In this document: one piece after another, positions 53,174 to 60,829 of the stretch | Position numbering within the stretch: the stretch's first letter is position 1 | How the letters are laid out: every line of letters starts with the position of its first letter | NCBI RefSeq assembly: GCF_000429445.1 | Contig: NZ_AUBW01000004.1 | Coordinates: 310,001 to 374,000 of the forward strand | Direction: 5' to 3' | Length of the DNA: 64,000 nt | Source: Algoriphagus terrigena DSM 22685 | Lineage (GTDB): Bacteria > Bacteroidota > Bacteroidia > Cytophagales > Cyclobacteriaceae | Position numbers and translations under genes: made by a program | Notes under the pieces: generated by a model | Databases searched by the model: none | What the model saw: the letters and a program-made list of their open reading frames with translations, nothing else | What the model was told of the DNA's origin: nothing

Positions 53174-53323
53174 CCCTCACCGTGTTTTGCGTGATTTTTT
53201 ACATCCCTGCGTCATAGTTTATATCCAACTCCTGTTCTCTTATAAATCTGTGAGCAGGGCTGTTTAGTGTGACGCAAGGGTTCGACTTTACTTTGGGACA
53301 AACAAAATCAAACCAAAATCACT

Positions 53324-53881
53324 ATGAAAAAGCCTGTTTCAATCTATCGATTCTTTGCGCCAGCGCTCCTTATTACTGGTATCCTACTGGCCTCCTGTAG
53401 CACCTCTGCCTCCAAAAAAGAAGGAGCGCCGGACGTAGACCTCCACACCGCCGTCGTCACTGAAAACGCCGCCGCCGTCAAGCAACACATTGCAGCCGGA
53501 AGCGATCTAAATGAAAAGGATCCCTTTGGCGGATCAAGTCCGCTGATCACCGCGGCAGTCTTCGGCAAAACTGAGATGGCTCGTTTGCTTCTGGACGCGG
53601 GAGCGGATTTCAATTTTCAAAACAATGACGGCTCCACCGCTCTGATTTCCGCTGCCTTCTTTGGCCGTCCGGAGATCGTCCAGATGCTGTTGGAAAAAGG
53701 CGCTGACAAAACGATCAAAAACAAGTACGAGACCACTGCCCTTGACAATGTTTCCGCTCCATTCGCCGCTGTAAAAGACGTCTATGATGTCATGGGGAAT
53801 GCTTTGGCGCCGATGGGGCTCAAGCTCGACTACGCCTACTTGGAGAAGATCCGTCCCGAAATCGCTGAGATGCTGAAATAG
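53324..53881 (+). CDS. Ankyrin-repeat lipoprotein
   Basis: The 185-residue exported protein has a lipoprotein signal with LLASC and the lipidated Cys at residue 25. It carries three ankyrin repeats (about residues 38-140): LHTAVVTENAAAVKQHIAAGSDLN, LITAAVFGKTEMARLLLDAGADFN and LISAAFFGRPEIVQMLLEKGADK. A C-terminal helical tail of about 45 residues follows. Ankyrin repeats mediate protein contacts; the partner is not apparent from the context. The preceding gap contains inverted TGACGC motifs that could be an operator. Confidence 0.87.
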   Translation: MKKPVSIYRFFAPALLITGILLASCSTSASKKEGAPDVDLHTAVVTENAAAVKQHIAAGSDLNEKDPFGGSSPLITAAVFGKTEMARLLLDAGADFNFQNNDGSTALISAAFFGRPEIVQMLLEKGADKTIKNKYETTALDNVSAPFAAVKDVYDVMGNALAPMGLKLDYAYLEKIRPEIAEMLK

Positions 53882-53984
53882 TCTGATCACGTCAATAGAC
53901 GACAGTCCACGGTCGACGGCCCGTCATTCAGAACTGTTGCCGGGATACCATGTGAATTGCGTCAAAAAGTACGACTTAGAAACT

Positions 53985-55103
53985 ATGGAAAATCAAGAAA
54001 AAATTTCCGTTAGACGATACGACATCGACTGGCTTCGGGTGATCGCCATCGGCCTGCTGCTGATCTATCACGTCGCCATCGGCTTCCAGTCTTGGGGCCG
54101 GATGATCGGCTTTATCACCTCCAACGAGTCCTGGGATGCGCTTTGGTATCCCATGGCGCTGCTGAATGTCTGGCGGATACCTTTGCTGTTTTTCGTCTCC
54201 GGCATGGGTGTTTATTTTGCGATGCGGCAGCGGAGCTGGAAAGAACTGATTGGCGAGCGCGCAGGCCGGATTCTCCTGCCATTCGTATTCGGAATGTTTG
54301 TAATTGTCCCACTTCACCTATTGGTCTGGCGGTATTACTACGGCATGAAACTCCAATACACCTGGGATCCCGGTCATCTGTGGTTTTTGGGCAATATATT
54401 TTGCTATGTCGTCCTGCTCTCTCCGATCCTATTTTACCTCAAGCAAAATGAATCCGGCAAGCTGGTCCTCTGGATCAAAAGGACACTCAGCCAACCCTGG
54501 GCTCTGTTGTTGGTTTTGGCTGCATTTATCGGAGAGGTCCTGCTCGTGAACCCCAACCCGTTTGAAATGTATGCCAGAACATGGCATGGGTTCTACCTAG
54601 GACTGCTGGCTTTCTTCTTTGGATTTTGCTTTGTGCTGAGCGGAGATGGTTTCTGGCAGATGATCCGACGAGGACGATGGATTTTTGTGACTATCGCCTT
54701 GGGATTGTATCTCTTGAGAATGTTCCATTTCAACTCCTTCGCTCCAGACTATCTGCTTGCCACCGAATCCCTTTGCTGGATCTTTGCAGTCTTTGCCTTC
54801 GGAAGTATACATCTGAACAAGCCAGGAAAAGCTTTGACTTATCTCAGCGAAGCGGCTTATCCGGTGTATATCCTGCATATGGTTTTCCTGTATTTGGGTT
54901 CGGTTTGGGTATTTCCTTTGGCTATTCCAGTTCAGTTGCAGTTTGTACTGGTCTTGCTGATCACGCTTGTCGGATGTTTTGGGACTTTCGAGCTGGTTCG
55001 AAGAGTGAATTTTCTGAGGCCGCTATTTGGATTGAAATTGAAACCAGCGAAGCCAGCCGCTGCAGTCAGACTCGAAACCCTACCGACAAATGAGCTGAGC
55101 TGA
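53985..55103 (+). CDS. Acyltransferase family 3 membrane protein
   Basis: The product has 372 residues from the ATG at 53985; a start at 53937 is in frame but adds a non-conserved leader. It is an integral membrane protein with about ten helices, and its N-terminus (RYDIDWLRVIAIGLLLIYHVAIGF) carries the RxxxxDxLR...H pattern of acyltransferase_3 proteins, where the His is thought to be catalytic. LWFLGNIFCYVVLLSP corresponds to the later conserved WFL loop, and AAYPVYILHMVFLYLGS to the Y-xx-H motif near the end. Such enzymes O-acylate surface polysaccharides or other extracytoplasmic targets. The target is unknown here, and the gene is monocistronic. Confidence 0.88.
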   Translation: MENQEKISVRRYDIDWLRVIAIGLLLIYHVAIGFQSWGRMIGFITSNESWDALWYPMALLNVWRIPLLFFVSGMGVYFAMRQRSWKELIGERAGRILLPFVFGMFVIVPLHLLVWRYYYGMKLQYTWDPGHLWFLGNIFCYVVLLSPILFYLKQNESGKLVLWIKRTLSQPWALLLVLAAFIGEVLLVNPNPFEMYARTWHGFYLGLLAFFFGFCFVLSGDGFWQMIRRGRWIFVTIALGLYLLRMFHFNSFAPDYLLATESLCWIFAVFAFGSIHLNKPGKALTYLSEAAYPVYILHMVFLYLGSVWVFPLAIPVQLQFVLVLLITLVGCFGTFELVRRVNFLRPLFGLKLKPAKPAAAVRLETLPTNELS

Positions 55104-55124
55104 CGCAAAGATCATTCTGTACTC

Positions 55125-55165
55125 AAGCTACCCGGTTTTTGAAAAAGGCTGGGTGGCTTTTTTTT
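55125..55165 (+). terminator. Terminator of the acyltransferase gene
   Basis: A 9-bp stem with one G-T pair (AAGCTACCC at 55125-55133 with GGGTGGCTT at 55151-55159) is followed by eight T. Confidence 0.8.
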
Positions 55166-55239
55166 GTTCTATCCGTCAGATCCCAGATTCTATCTCTTGC
55201 AAAAGCTGGTGAGACATAGAATATGGTCGCTGCTTCTCT

Positions 55240-56157
55240 TCACTCAAAATCCGCCAACTCTTTTAGCTTTCCTTCATCCAAGGCCTGGTCGTATACAGCC
55301 AAGCCGCCGATTTGACCTTTGAAAAAATTACCCATGCCACGCTTGAGCAAGACCGCTCCGACCGTAAAATCGGAACCATTGTCTCCCATCCCGTCTGGGA
55401 AAAAGTAGGGATTTTTGCTTTGCGTCAAGCCATCCGGATAGCCTTCAAACCCAGCTGTATTCTTGATGAGTTCAGGTTCCCGAGCTTCAAACTCCCCATT
55501 GACGTAGGATCGGATGTATTCTCCGTCGTAGGTGAAAGCGATGCAAGTCCACTGATCTTTCGGAACGGTTTGCTTGCTGGCAGAGTAGTCAATCGAGTAC
55601 GGAAAAGGCGGCGTTGGTTTTCCCGTTTGCGAAATATGACCGCAAACCTGATCTCCGCCGTTGTAATGCGGAAGTGAGACAAAAAGGCCATATTGCCGCT
55701 TGCCTCCGTCGGCATATTCATTCCACATTCCTCCCACAAAGCCCGTCTGCTCGCCGCTCCGCTTCACCCAAGCGATGACAGTTACTTCTTTTCCCGCCCC
55801 ATGGATGTTTAGTTTTTTGGTTTGGTCATGCGGTAAGTTCAGGTAGCTGGATCCATCGAGTTGGATGGAGTAACCTGATACCGGTCCTTCTTCAATTCTC
55901 GGGATAGTCCCGTTCATTTCCTGTAGCGAAAATGTGCCATTTCCGACCGCCATTCGTTTGTTGCCTTCCTTCTCATCAAACTTCCAAAGTGCAATGAATC
56001 CCGGCGCGGACTGGATGGCTTGGATGAGGGGTTTGTTGGGTTTGGTGACAGGAGCTTGAGCATTGCTGTCATGAACTTGCAAAAGCAGAAAGGCAAGAAG
56101 AAAAAACGAAAATAGGTTTGGCATTCGGAGCATGAATGAAGATAGCGAGATCTCCAT
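55240..56157 (-). CDS. Exported LamG-domain (concanavalin-like) protein
   Basis: The protein has 305 residues from the first ATG at 56157; ATGs at 56133 and 56124 also precede the same signal peptide (LFSFFLLAFLLLQVHDSNAQ) and could be the true start. After the signal, residues ~50-300 form a LamG/concanavalin-type jelly roll: IQLDGSSYLNLPHDQTKKLNIHG, VIAWVKRSGEQTGFVGGMWNEY, QWTCIAFTYDGEYIRSYVNGEF and GGLAVYDQALDEGKLKELADF are its usual strands. It probably binds glycans or proteins outside the cell. No catalytic residues were recognised and it lacks a T9SS tail. Confidence 0.85.
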   Translation of the reverse strand: MEISLSSFMLRMPNLFSFFLLAFLLLQVHDSNAQAPVTKPNKPLIQAIQSAPGFIALWKFDEKEGNKRMAVGNGTFSLQEMNGTIPRIEEGPVSGYSIQLDGSSYLNLPHDQTKKLNIHGAGKEVTVIAWVKRSGEQTGFVGGMWNEYADGGKRQYGLFVSLPHYNGGDQVCGHISQTGKPTPPFPYSIDYSASKQTVPKDQWTCIAFTYDGEYIRSYVNGEFEAREPELIKNTAGFEGYPDGLTQSKNPYFFPDGMGDNGSDFTVGAVLLKRGMGNFFKGQIGGLAVYDQALDEGKLKELADFE

Positions 56158-56189
56158 AACTTCAATTACGCTGGCCTAAATCAAATCCT

Positions 56190-56284
56190 ATCTTCTGAAA
56201 ACGTGTGAAAAATCACATAAACGGAACTTAATCTGTGATTTTATGAAGTTCTGCTTCTGCAGATGCAGAAGGATATTTGGTCAA
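56190..56284 (+). repeat. Direct repeat copy 1 upstream of the small lipocalin-like gene
   Basis: It aligns with copy 2 (56819-56910) at an offset of 628-629 bp. GAAAACGTGT (56197-56206) and TTAATCTGTGATTTT (56228-56242) are identical, and about four of five positions match over 56197-56268 by hand alignment. It contains TGTGAAAAATCACA and a CTTCTGCAGATGCAGAAG dyad. Confidence 0.8.
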
Positions 56285-56361
56285 AAAATTTTCTGTATCG
56301 GCCTCTTGAGCTAAATTCGAATCATTTTTATTTCAAACCGAAACCAACTTACTGTTCTACC

Positions 56362-56709
56362 ATGAAAAAATACCTCATTCTCCTCTTCCTGCTTTTTGCC
56401 GGAATAGCCACTCAGGCACAAACCTCCAAGGAACTGATCGGCAAATGGAAACTCGTCAAACAAACCAAAAACGGAGTCGAATCCACCCCTATTGAAACCT
56501 ACCAAGTATTCAGAGAAGACGGGAGTTTTCTGGGGATCAACGGAGACAAATCCAGAGAAGGAAAGTGGAATCTTTCCAAGGACAATTCCAAACTCACTGT
56601 CAAAATCAGCGTCATCTCGGTAAAATTCGATATCCTCTTCTTTGATTCGAAAAGAAGGGTAATCAAGGCTCCCGAGGTGGGGACGCTTGAATACGAAAAA
56701 ATTGAATAG
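56362..56709 (+). CDS. Small exported lipocalin-like protein
   Basis: The product has 115 residues from the ATG at 56362, which opens a signal peptide (MKKYLILLFLLFAGIATQAQ). The mature part (ELIGKWKLVKQTKNG, VFREDGSFLGING, REGKWNLSKDNSKL) matches short lipocalin-like/DUF-type domains of Bacteroidota, where a GKW motif begins the barrel. Only about 95 mature residues are present, so it is a small barrel or a partial one. Ligand and role are unknown. It is flanked on both sides by copies of an ~80-bp direct repeat. Confidence 0.75.
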   Translation: MKKYLILLFLLFAGIATQAQTSKELIGKWKLVKQTKNGVESTPIETYQVFREDGSFLGINGDKSREGKWNLSKDNSKLTVKISVISVKFDILFFDSKRRVIKAPEVGTLEYEKIE

Positions 56710-56818
56710 CCCCTGCCAGTTTCCGACGGATCGGATTCTACATTTTTCGAAGCCACTGTTCGAATATTCAGCACTCCACTAGTCTGACCAATTCATTTGA
56801 GACGACTAGTCACATCTT

Positions 56819-56910
56819 ATCTTTCGAAAACGTGTAAAACTCACACAATCGTAATTTAATCTGTGATTTTGTACAGTTCCCCTTCTGGAGAAGCAGCAAA
56901 ACAACGTTGG
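56819..56910 (+). repeat. Direct repeat copy 2 downstream of the small lipocalin-like gene
   Basis: It has the same orientation as copy 1 and includes CTTCTGGAGAAGCAGCA (56882-56898), a 17-mer repeated exactly at 62211-62227. The rest of the gap (56710-56968) holds no gene. Confidence 0.8.
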
Positions 56911-56968
56911 GTCAACCGATGGATAAAGTGGGAACCCAATCAAATTTCTGAACAGCCGATACTTGACA

Positions 56969-57574
56969 CTAAAGACTAGCGTCTTGCTTCTTGTCTCTTG
57001 TTTCTTTCTTCACCAGTCCTTCGGTAATCTCATTCATCGCTTTGACTTTGTATTCAAAATCGCCCTTCAGTGTGTCACGATAAGCGTTAAGATTTTCGAG
57101 CAAGTCGTCGATCTCTTCGGGAAGAACTTCTTCCAAAAGCTGCCTCAGCCGTTTTGCAGTCGTCGGTGATTTGCCGTTGGTGCTGATGGCGATCTTGAGG
57201 TTGCCTTTGGTGACGATGCCACCGAGATAAAAGTCGCAAAGCTCAGGCGTATCGGCCACATTGACGAGAAGGAAACGCTCTTTGGCTTCGTCGCGGATTT
57301 GACGGTTGACAGCCTTGTCATCCGTAGCGGCGATCACGATATGTTTGCCACCCAGGTATTTCTCCTGATAGACATCTTCGATCAGCGTTACCGAATCTGT
57401 AGTTGCAGCAAGATCCAAAAAAGCTTGGGAAAATTCCCTGGAAACTGCCGTCACTTGGGCATTTGGGCTGGATTTTAGCAAAAATTGAAGCTTCTCCGTA
57501 CCCACATTTCCTCCACCGACCAACAAGGTATTGAGTTCGTGGACTTTGAGGAAGATGGGATAGAGATGGTTCAT
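56969..57574 (-). CDS. Precorrin-2 dehydrogenase / sirohydrochlorin ferrochelatase (CysG N-terminal type)
   Basis: The 201-residue protein is related to the N-terminal part of CysG (Met8p family). The NAD-binding loop is NTLLVGGGNVGTEKLQ (about residues 14-29). VIAATDDKAVNRQIRDEA contains the conserved catalytic Asp region, and ISTNGKSPTTAKRLRQLLEEVLP is the typical C-terminal helix. It oxidises precorrin-2 to sirohydrochlorin and inserts iron to make siroheme, the cofactor of the sulfite reductase upstream. The last ~10 codons (ETRDKKQDASL) run into an intergenic TCTTG-word repeat, so the C-terminus may be variable. It is the last gene of the cluster, 147 nt after cobA. Confidence 0.88.
   Translation of the reverse strand: MNHLYPIFLKVHELNTLLVGGGNVGTEKLQFLLKSSPNAQVTAVSREFSQAFLDLAATTDSVTLIEDVYQEKYLGGKHIVIAATDDKAVNRQIRDEAKERFLLVNVADTPELCDFYLGGIVTKGNLKIAISTNGKSPTTAKRLRQLLEEVLPEEIDDLLENLNAYRDTLKGDFEYKVKAMNEITEGLVKKETRDKKQDASL
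56976..57009 (+). repeat. TCTTG-word repeat overlapping the end of the CysG-like gene
   Basis: CTAGCGTCT (56976-56984) is followed by TGCTTCTTGTCTCTTG, the same words as at 25354 and 60797. It forms the 3' end of the coding region on the opposite strand. Confidence 0.6.
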
Positions 57575-57580
57575 TTTTTT

Positions 57581-57643
57581 AGAGACAAGATATTAGAGGC
57601 AAGAAGCAAGATTTGAGTGGCAAGGTGGCAAAGCTGTAAAGTT
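57581..57643 (+). repeat. Word repeats between cobA and the CysG-like gene
   Basis: AGACAAGATATTAGAGGCAA and GAAGCAAGATTTGAG (57581-57615) are the opposite orientation of the TCTTG words. GGCAAAGCTGTAAAGT (57627-57642) matches 53097-53112 with one mismatch. Further right, CACTGCCTACTGCCTACTG runs up to the stop of cobA. Confidence 0.6.
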
Positions 57644-57721
57644 AGCCCGATCCAACGAGCAACTGCAAGTTGTTGATTGCTTACTGGTTTCTACCCACTG
57701 ATGACCGCGACTGGCCACTGC

Positions 57722-58498
57722 CTACTGCCTACTGATCACTGAAACCGCTTCCCGATAGACCTCGGCCAGTTTCACGCTTTCCCGGACCACTTCACCTACG
57801 ATAATAATCGCCGGAGCTTCGATCTTGGATTCGTTCGCCTTTTGCTCGATGTCATGGATAAATCCCGCCGTGATCTTTTCGTCACGCGTCGTTCCACTTT
57901 GGATAATGGCAATTGGCAAATCACCTCTACCCAAGTCCCGATAAACGCTAACGATCTCTCCAAGCTTTCTGGTTCCCATCAGCACCACGACGGTCGCAGT
58001 GGATTGTGCTGCCAAAGCCAAATCTTTAGACAATTCACCCGTAGTGGTCGTGCCGGTTACTACCCAAAAACTCTCGGAAGTTCCTCTTTTGGTCACCGGA
58101 ATGCCTGCCGATGCCGGAACGGCAATCGCAGAAGTGATCCCGGGAATCAATTCGGTGGAGATCCCAAAGGATTCGATGTATTCTATTTCCTCAGCACCAC
58201 GACCAAAGACAAAAGGATCGCCGCCTTTCAGTCGGACGACATGTCCGTGCTTTTTTGCCAGTCTGACGCAGAGTTCATTGGTGTCTTCCTGTGGGGTGGA
58301 ATGCCTGCCCACACGCTTGCCCACAAAGATTTTCAGCGCAGTAGCAGGTGCGTGCTTCAGCAAAACAGGATCGATCAGCGCGTCGTAGAGGACGACGTCC
58401 GCCTTGTTCAGGGCAAACACTGCCTTCAGCGTGATCAACTCCGGATCGCCCGGACCCGCGCCGACAAGCGTAACTTTTGGATATATATTCAAACTCAT
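57722..58498 (-). CDS. cobA: Uroporphyrinogen-III C-methyltransferase
   Basis: The 258-residue SUMT transfers two methyl groups from SAM to uroporphyrinogen III to make precorrin-2 for siroheme. The N-terminal VTLVGAGPGDPELITLKA loop (about 9-26), VGKRVGRHSTPQEDTNELC, VRLKGGDPFVFGRGAEE (about 90-106) and the later PGITSAIAVPASAGIPVTKRG are diagnostic segments. The start overlaps the stop of the sulfite reductase gene by four nucleotides, so the two are translationally coupled. Together with the downstream dehydrogenase/chelatase it gives a complete siroheme branch. Confidence 0.95.
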   Translation of the reverse strand: MSLNIYPKVTLVGAGPGDPELITLKAVFALNKADVVLYDALIDPVLLKHAPATALKIFVGKRVGRHSTPQEDTNELCVRLAKKHGHVVRLKGGDPFVFGRGAEEIEYIESFGISTELIPGITSAIAVPASAGIPVTKRGTSESFWVVTGTTTTGELSKDLALAAQSTATVVVLMGTRKLGEIVSVYRDLGRGDLPIAIIQSGTTRDEKITAGFIHDIEQKANESKIEAPAIIIVGEVVRESVKLAEVYREAVSVISRQ

Positions 58499-60594
58499 GC
58501 TTCTACCTCCGCCTCGCGGTAAGATTTCAACAAATTATAAACTTCCATAGCCTGAGTGGCATAAGCCGCCGCAAACTCGGGAGTCGGTTCGTGCTGATTG
58601 ATCTGATAGACTTTGTCAGCGAACGTGCCGCCCAGATTGATCTTGCCGGTTTCGACGTATTTCTCATCAAAAAGAGAAATGATATTAGCGTAGCTGTTGG
58701 TGCTGGTATCGTCGCTGAGCAAAAGTGCCTTTGCCGCATTGATCAAGCCTGCATAGTGGTGGTAGATGCTGTCAGACCAACGGCCTTCTTCCAAGGCAGT
58801 CTTGCCAAGATCGAGTTTTTCCAAAGCTTCCAGAAGCAAAGTCGCGACCAAGTCAATCATCACACCGGCGCATTCTCCGACACCGACCGCCACTTCATAG
58901 GATTCGTTGTGACCCCAATCGACAGAATCGGCCTCCGTGATGGTCGACGCATCACCGAGTTCTTTCAGCAAGTCATAGAAATAGATCTGACCCTGCTGAT
59001 CGTAATAGCTGAGGAAGTCTTTGCCTCCCGCATTTTTCTCAAAATCGTCCAACAAGACGCGCAATGCCTGAGGACCCCGTCGGCTGGGGACTTTGGTCAC
59101 CTTGTCGGCAAATCTTCCATTGCCATCACCCAAATTTCCCCCGCCAAGCAGGACCTGCAACGCTGGAACTACCATCTTACCGGCTTTCATGGACATTCCC
59201 TGAAAACCAATGTGCGCCATGTTGTGCTGGCCGCAGGCATTCATACATCCGGAGATTTTGATCACCAGATCTTGATTTTGTAAGTATTGTGGATACTCCT
59301 CCGTGATCACTTTTTCGAGTTCCACGGCAATCCCTGTGGAGCTGGCGATTCCCAGATTACAAGTGTCAGTGCCTGGACATGCGGTGATATCTCCAAGGGT
59401 ATTGTAGCCACGCTGACCCAAACCGATCTTTTTCAGTTCCTGATAAAAGAACGGAACCAAGTCCTCGCGGACGTCACGGATCAGGATATTTTGTCTCAAA
59501 GTAAACCGCACTTCTCCCGCGGCATAGGTTTCCACCAAGTCAGCCAAAGGCCGGGCTTGATCCAAGTAGAAGTCGCCCAAAGATACCCGTACTCCGATGG
59601 CCACGTAGCCAGCCTGCTTCTGTGGCAGGACATTGGTCAGTTTCCAAAGTTCAAAATCCAGCCCCGGCTCACTGTCAAGCGTCGGACTTTCCGGATTCGG
59701 AAGAGTTTTAGCGGCCTCGTAGGCCTCAAAATCAATCGGGAAATTTGAATAGGGAAGGGCTTTTTTCTCCTTTTCAACCAAGTCCAAAAACGCCTCGATG
59801 CCCAGATCTTTCACCAAGAACTTCATCCTGGCTTTGTTTCTTCTAGCCCGCTCGCCATGCCGGTCAAAGATCCGCAGGACGGCCTCTGTGAAAGGAATGA
59901 TCTGATCCGTCTCGACAAAGTCGGAGATCGCATCCGCATGGCGCGGCTGGGAACCCAATCCGCCGCCGAGCATCACTTTGAAGCCTCGGACTTCTTTACC
60001 GTCTATATTTTTCACTTTGGCGATAAAACCCAAATCGTGCAAATAGCTCAGCGCATTGTCATCTTCTGATGAGGAAAAAGACATCTTAAACTTTCGGCCC
60101 ATCTCCCCGCAAATCGGATTTCTCAAAAAGTAGCGGAACGTAGCATCGGCATAAGGAGTCACATCAAAGGGCTCCTTGGGATCGATGCCGGCGGTTTCGG
60201 ATGCAGTGACGTTTCTGACTGTGTTACCACAGGCTTCGCGCAGCGTCACGTCGTCCTTTTCCAGCTCTGCCCAAAGCTCCGGCGTCCTGTCCAAACTGAC
60301 GAAGTGGATTTGGATATCCTGTCGGGTTGTGATGTGCAGTCGTCCGATGGAATACTCCTCCGACACCTTGCAAATCCTGCGAAGCTGAGCGGAAGTCGCT
60401 CTGCCGTACGGCAATTTGATCCGGATCATCTGGACTCCTTCCTGCCGCTGGCCATAGATACCCCTTGCGAGACGGAGGCTACGGAATTTTTCCGAGTCGA
60501 TCTTCCCATCCCGGAAAAGGGCAATTTTTCGCTCCAAGTCAAGGATGTCTTTCTCTACAATCGGATTTTCTAGTTCAGTTCGAAAGCTTTGCAT
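58495..60594 (-). CDS. Siroheme-dependent sulfite (nitrite/sulfite) reductase with C-terminal HEPN domain
   Basis: The 699-residue protein is of the ferredoxin-type nitrite/sulfite reductase family. The siroheme-[4Fe-4S] cysteines are Cys406 and Cys412 (CPGTDTC) and Cys450 and Cys454 (CMNAC). Two ferredoxin-like half-domains precede each metal-binding half (YGRATSAQLRRIC, IGVRVSLGDFYLDQARPLADLV). An extra ~110-residue C-terminal helical domain (about 585-695) looks like a HEPN domain, as in many Bacteroidota homologues. Position inside the cysH-cysD-cysN cluster favours sulfite to sulfide reduction over nitrite reduction. The role of the HEPN domain is not known. Confidence 0.93.
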   Translation of the reverse strand: MQSFRTELENPIVEKDILDLERKIALFRDGKIDSEKFRSLRLARGIYGQRQEGVQMIRIKLPYGRATSAQLRRICKVSEEYSIGRLHITTRQDIQIHFVSLDRTPELWAELEKDDVTLREACGNTVRNVTASETAGIDPKEPFDVTPYADATFRYFLRNPICGEMGRKFKMSFSSSEDDNALSYLHDLGFIAKVKNIDGKEVRGFKVMLGGGLGSQPRHADAISDFVETDQIIPFTEAVLRIFDRHGERARRNKARMKFLVKDLGIEAFLDLVEKEKKALPYSNFPIDFEAYEAAKTLPNPESPTLDSEPGLDFELWKLTNVLPQKQAGYVAIGVRVSLGDFYLDQARPLADLVETYAAGEVRFTLRQNILIRDVREDLVPFFYQELKKIGLGQRGYNTLGDITACPGTDTCNLGIASSTGIAVELEKVITEEYPQYLQNQDLVIKISGCMNACGQHNMAHIGFQGMSMKAGKMVVPALQVLLGGGNLGDGNGRFADKVTKVPSRRGPQALRVLLDDFEKNAGGKDFLSYYDQQGQIYFYDLLKELGDASTITEADSVDWGHNESYEVAVGVGECAGVMIDLVATLLLEALEKLDLGKTALEEGRWSDSIYHHYAGLINAAKALLLSDDTSTNSYANIISLFDEKYVETGKINLGGTFADKVYQINQHEPTPEFAAAYATQAMEVYNLLKSYREAEVEA

Positions 60595-60640
60595 GGCAAT
60601 AATAGGTTTTCCCGAGAGGGGATAGTTCTTTAATTTTTTG

Positions 60641-60829
60641 GGTTGAAAGGTGGAAAAGTTGGAAGGTGGTAAGGTTTAATCCACGAATCTTTCAACATGT
60701 CTCTTTCACTACTTCTTTATTCGATATTGAGCATTTGGTGTTCATTATTTTTCAATATCAAATGTCGAACATAGAATGATGAATTTCGAAGTCTTTTGTC
60801 TAGCGTCTTGAATCTTGGTTCTTGACTCT
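60641..60829 (+). repeat. Word repeats between the sulfite reductase gene and cysN
   Basis: The block contains GGTTGAAAGGTGGAAAAGTT-type words (60641-60677), GATATTGAGCATTTGGTG and AATATCAAATGTCGAAC words (about 60721-60775) and TGTCTAGCGTCTTGAATCTT (60797-60816). It ends at the stop codon of cysN. No gene is present. Confidence 0.6.

Larger units (their letters stand above)
52967..53323. other. 357-nt gap with degenerate word repeats and inverted TGACGC motifs
   Basis: No gene was found. From 53034 to 53173 the sequence is a mixture of short recurring words (ATGTTCGATGTTC, GGAAAGTTGTAA, CTCGTAAATCG) that also occur at 57.6, 60.6 and 63.1 kb. From 53185 to 53280 lie TGCGTGA and CCCTGCGTCA (53205-53214), facing TGACGCAAGGG (53270-53280), which is the likely regulatory part for the ankyrin gene. 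Confidence 0.6.

Noticed and set aside
52994..53194. 66-codon frame upstream of the ankyrin gene
   Set aside because: It consists of the recurring intergenic words and has no protein-like pattern.
58477..59283. Long open frame antisense to the sulfite reductase gene (268 codons)
   Set aside because: It is a shadow of a strongly conserved gene and carries no recognisable protein pattern. Similar antisense frames at 4301-4867, 7772-8170 and 51863-52546 were rejected for the same reason.
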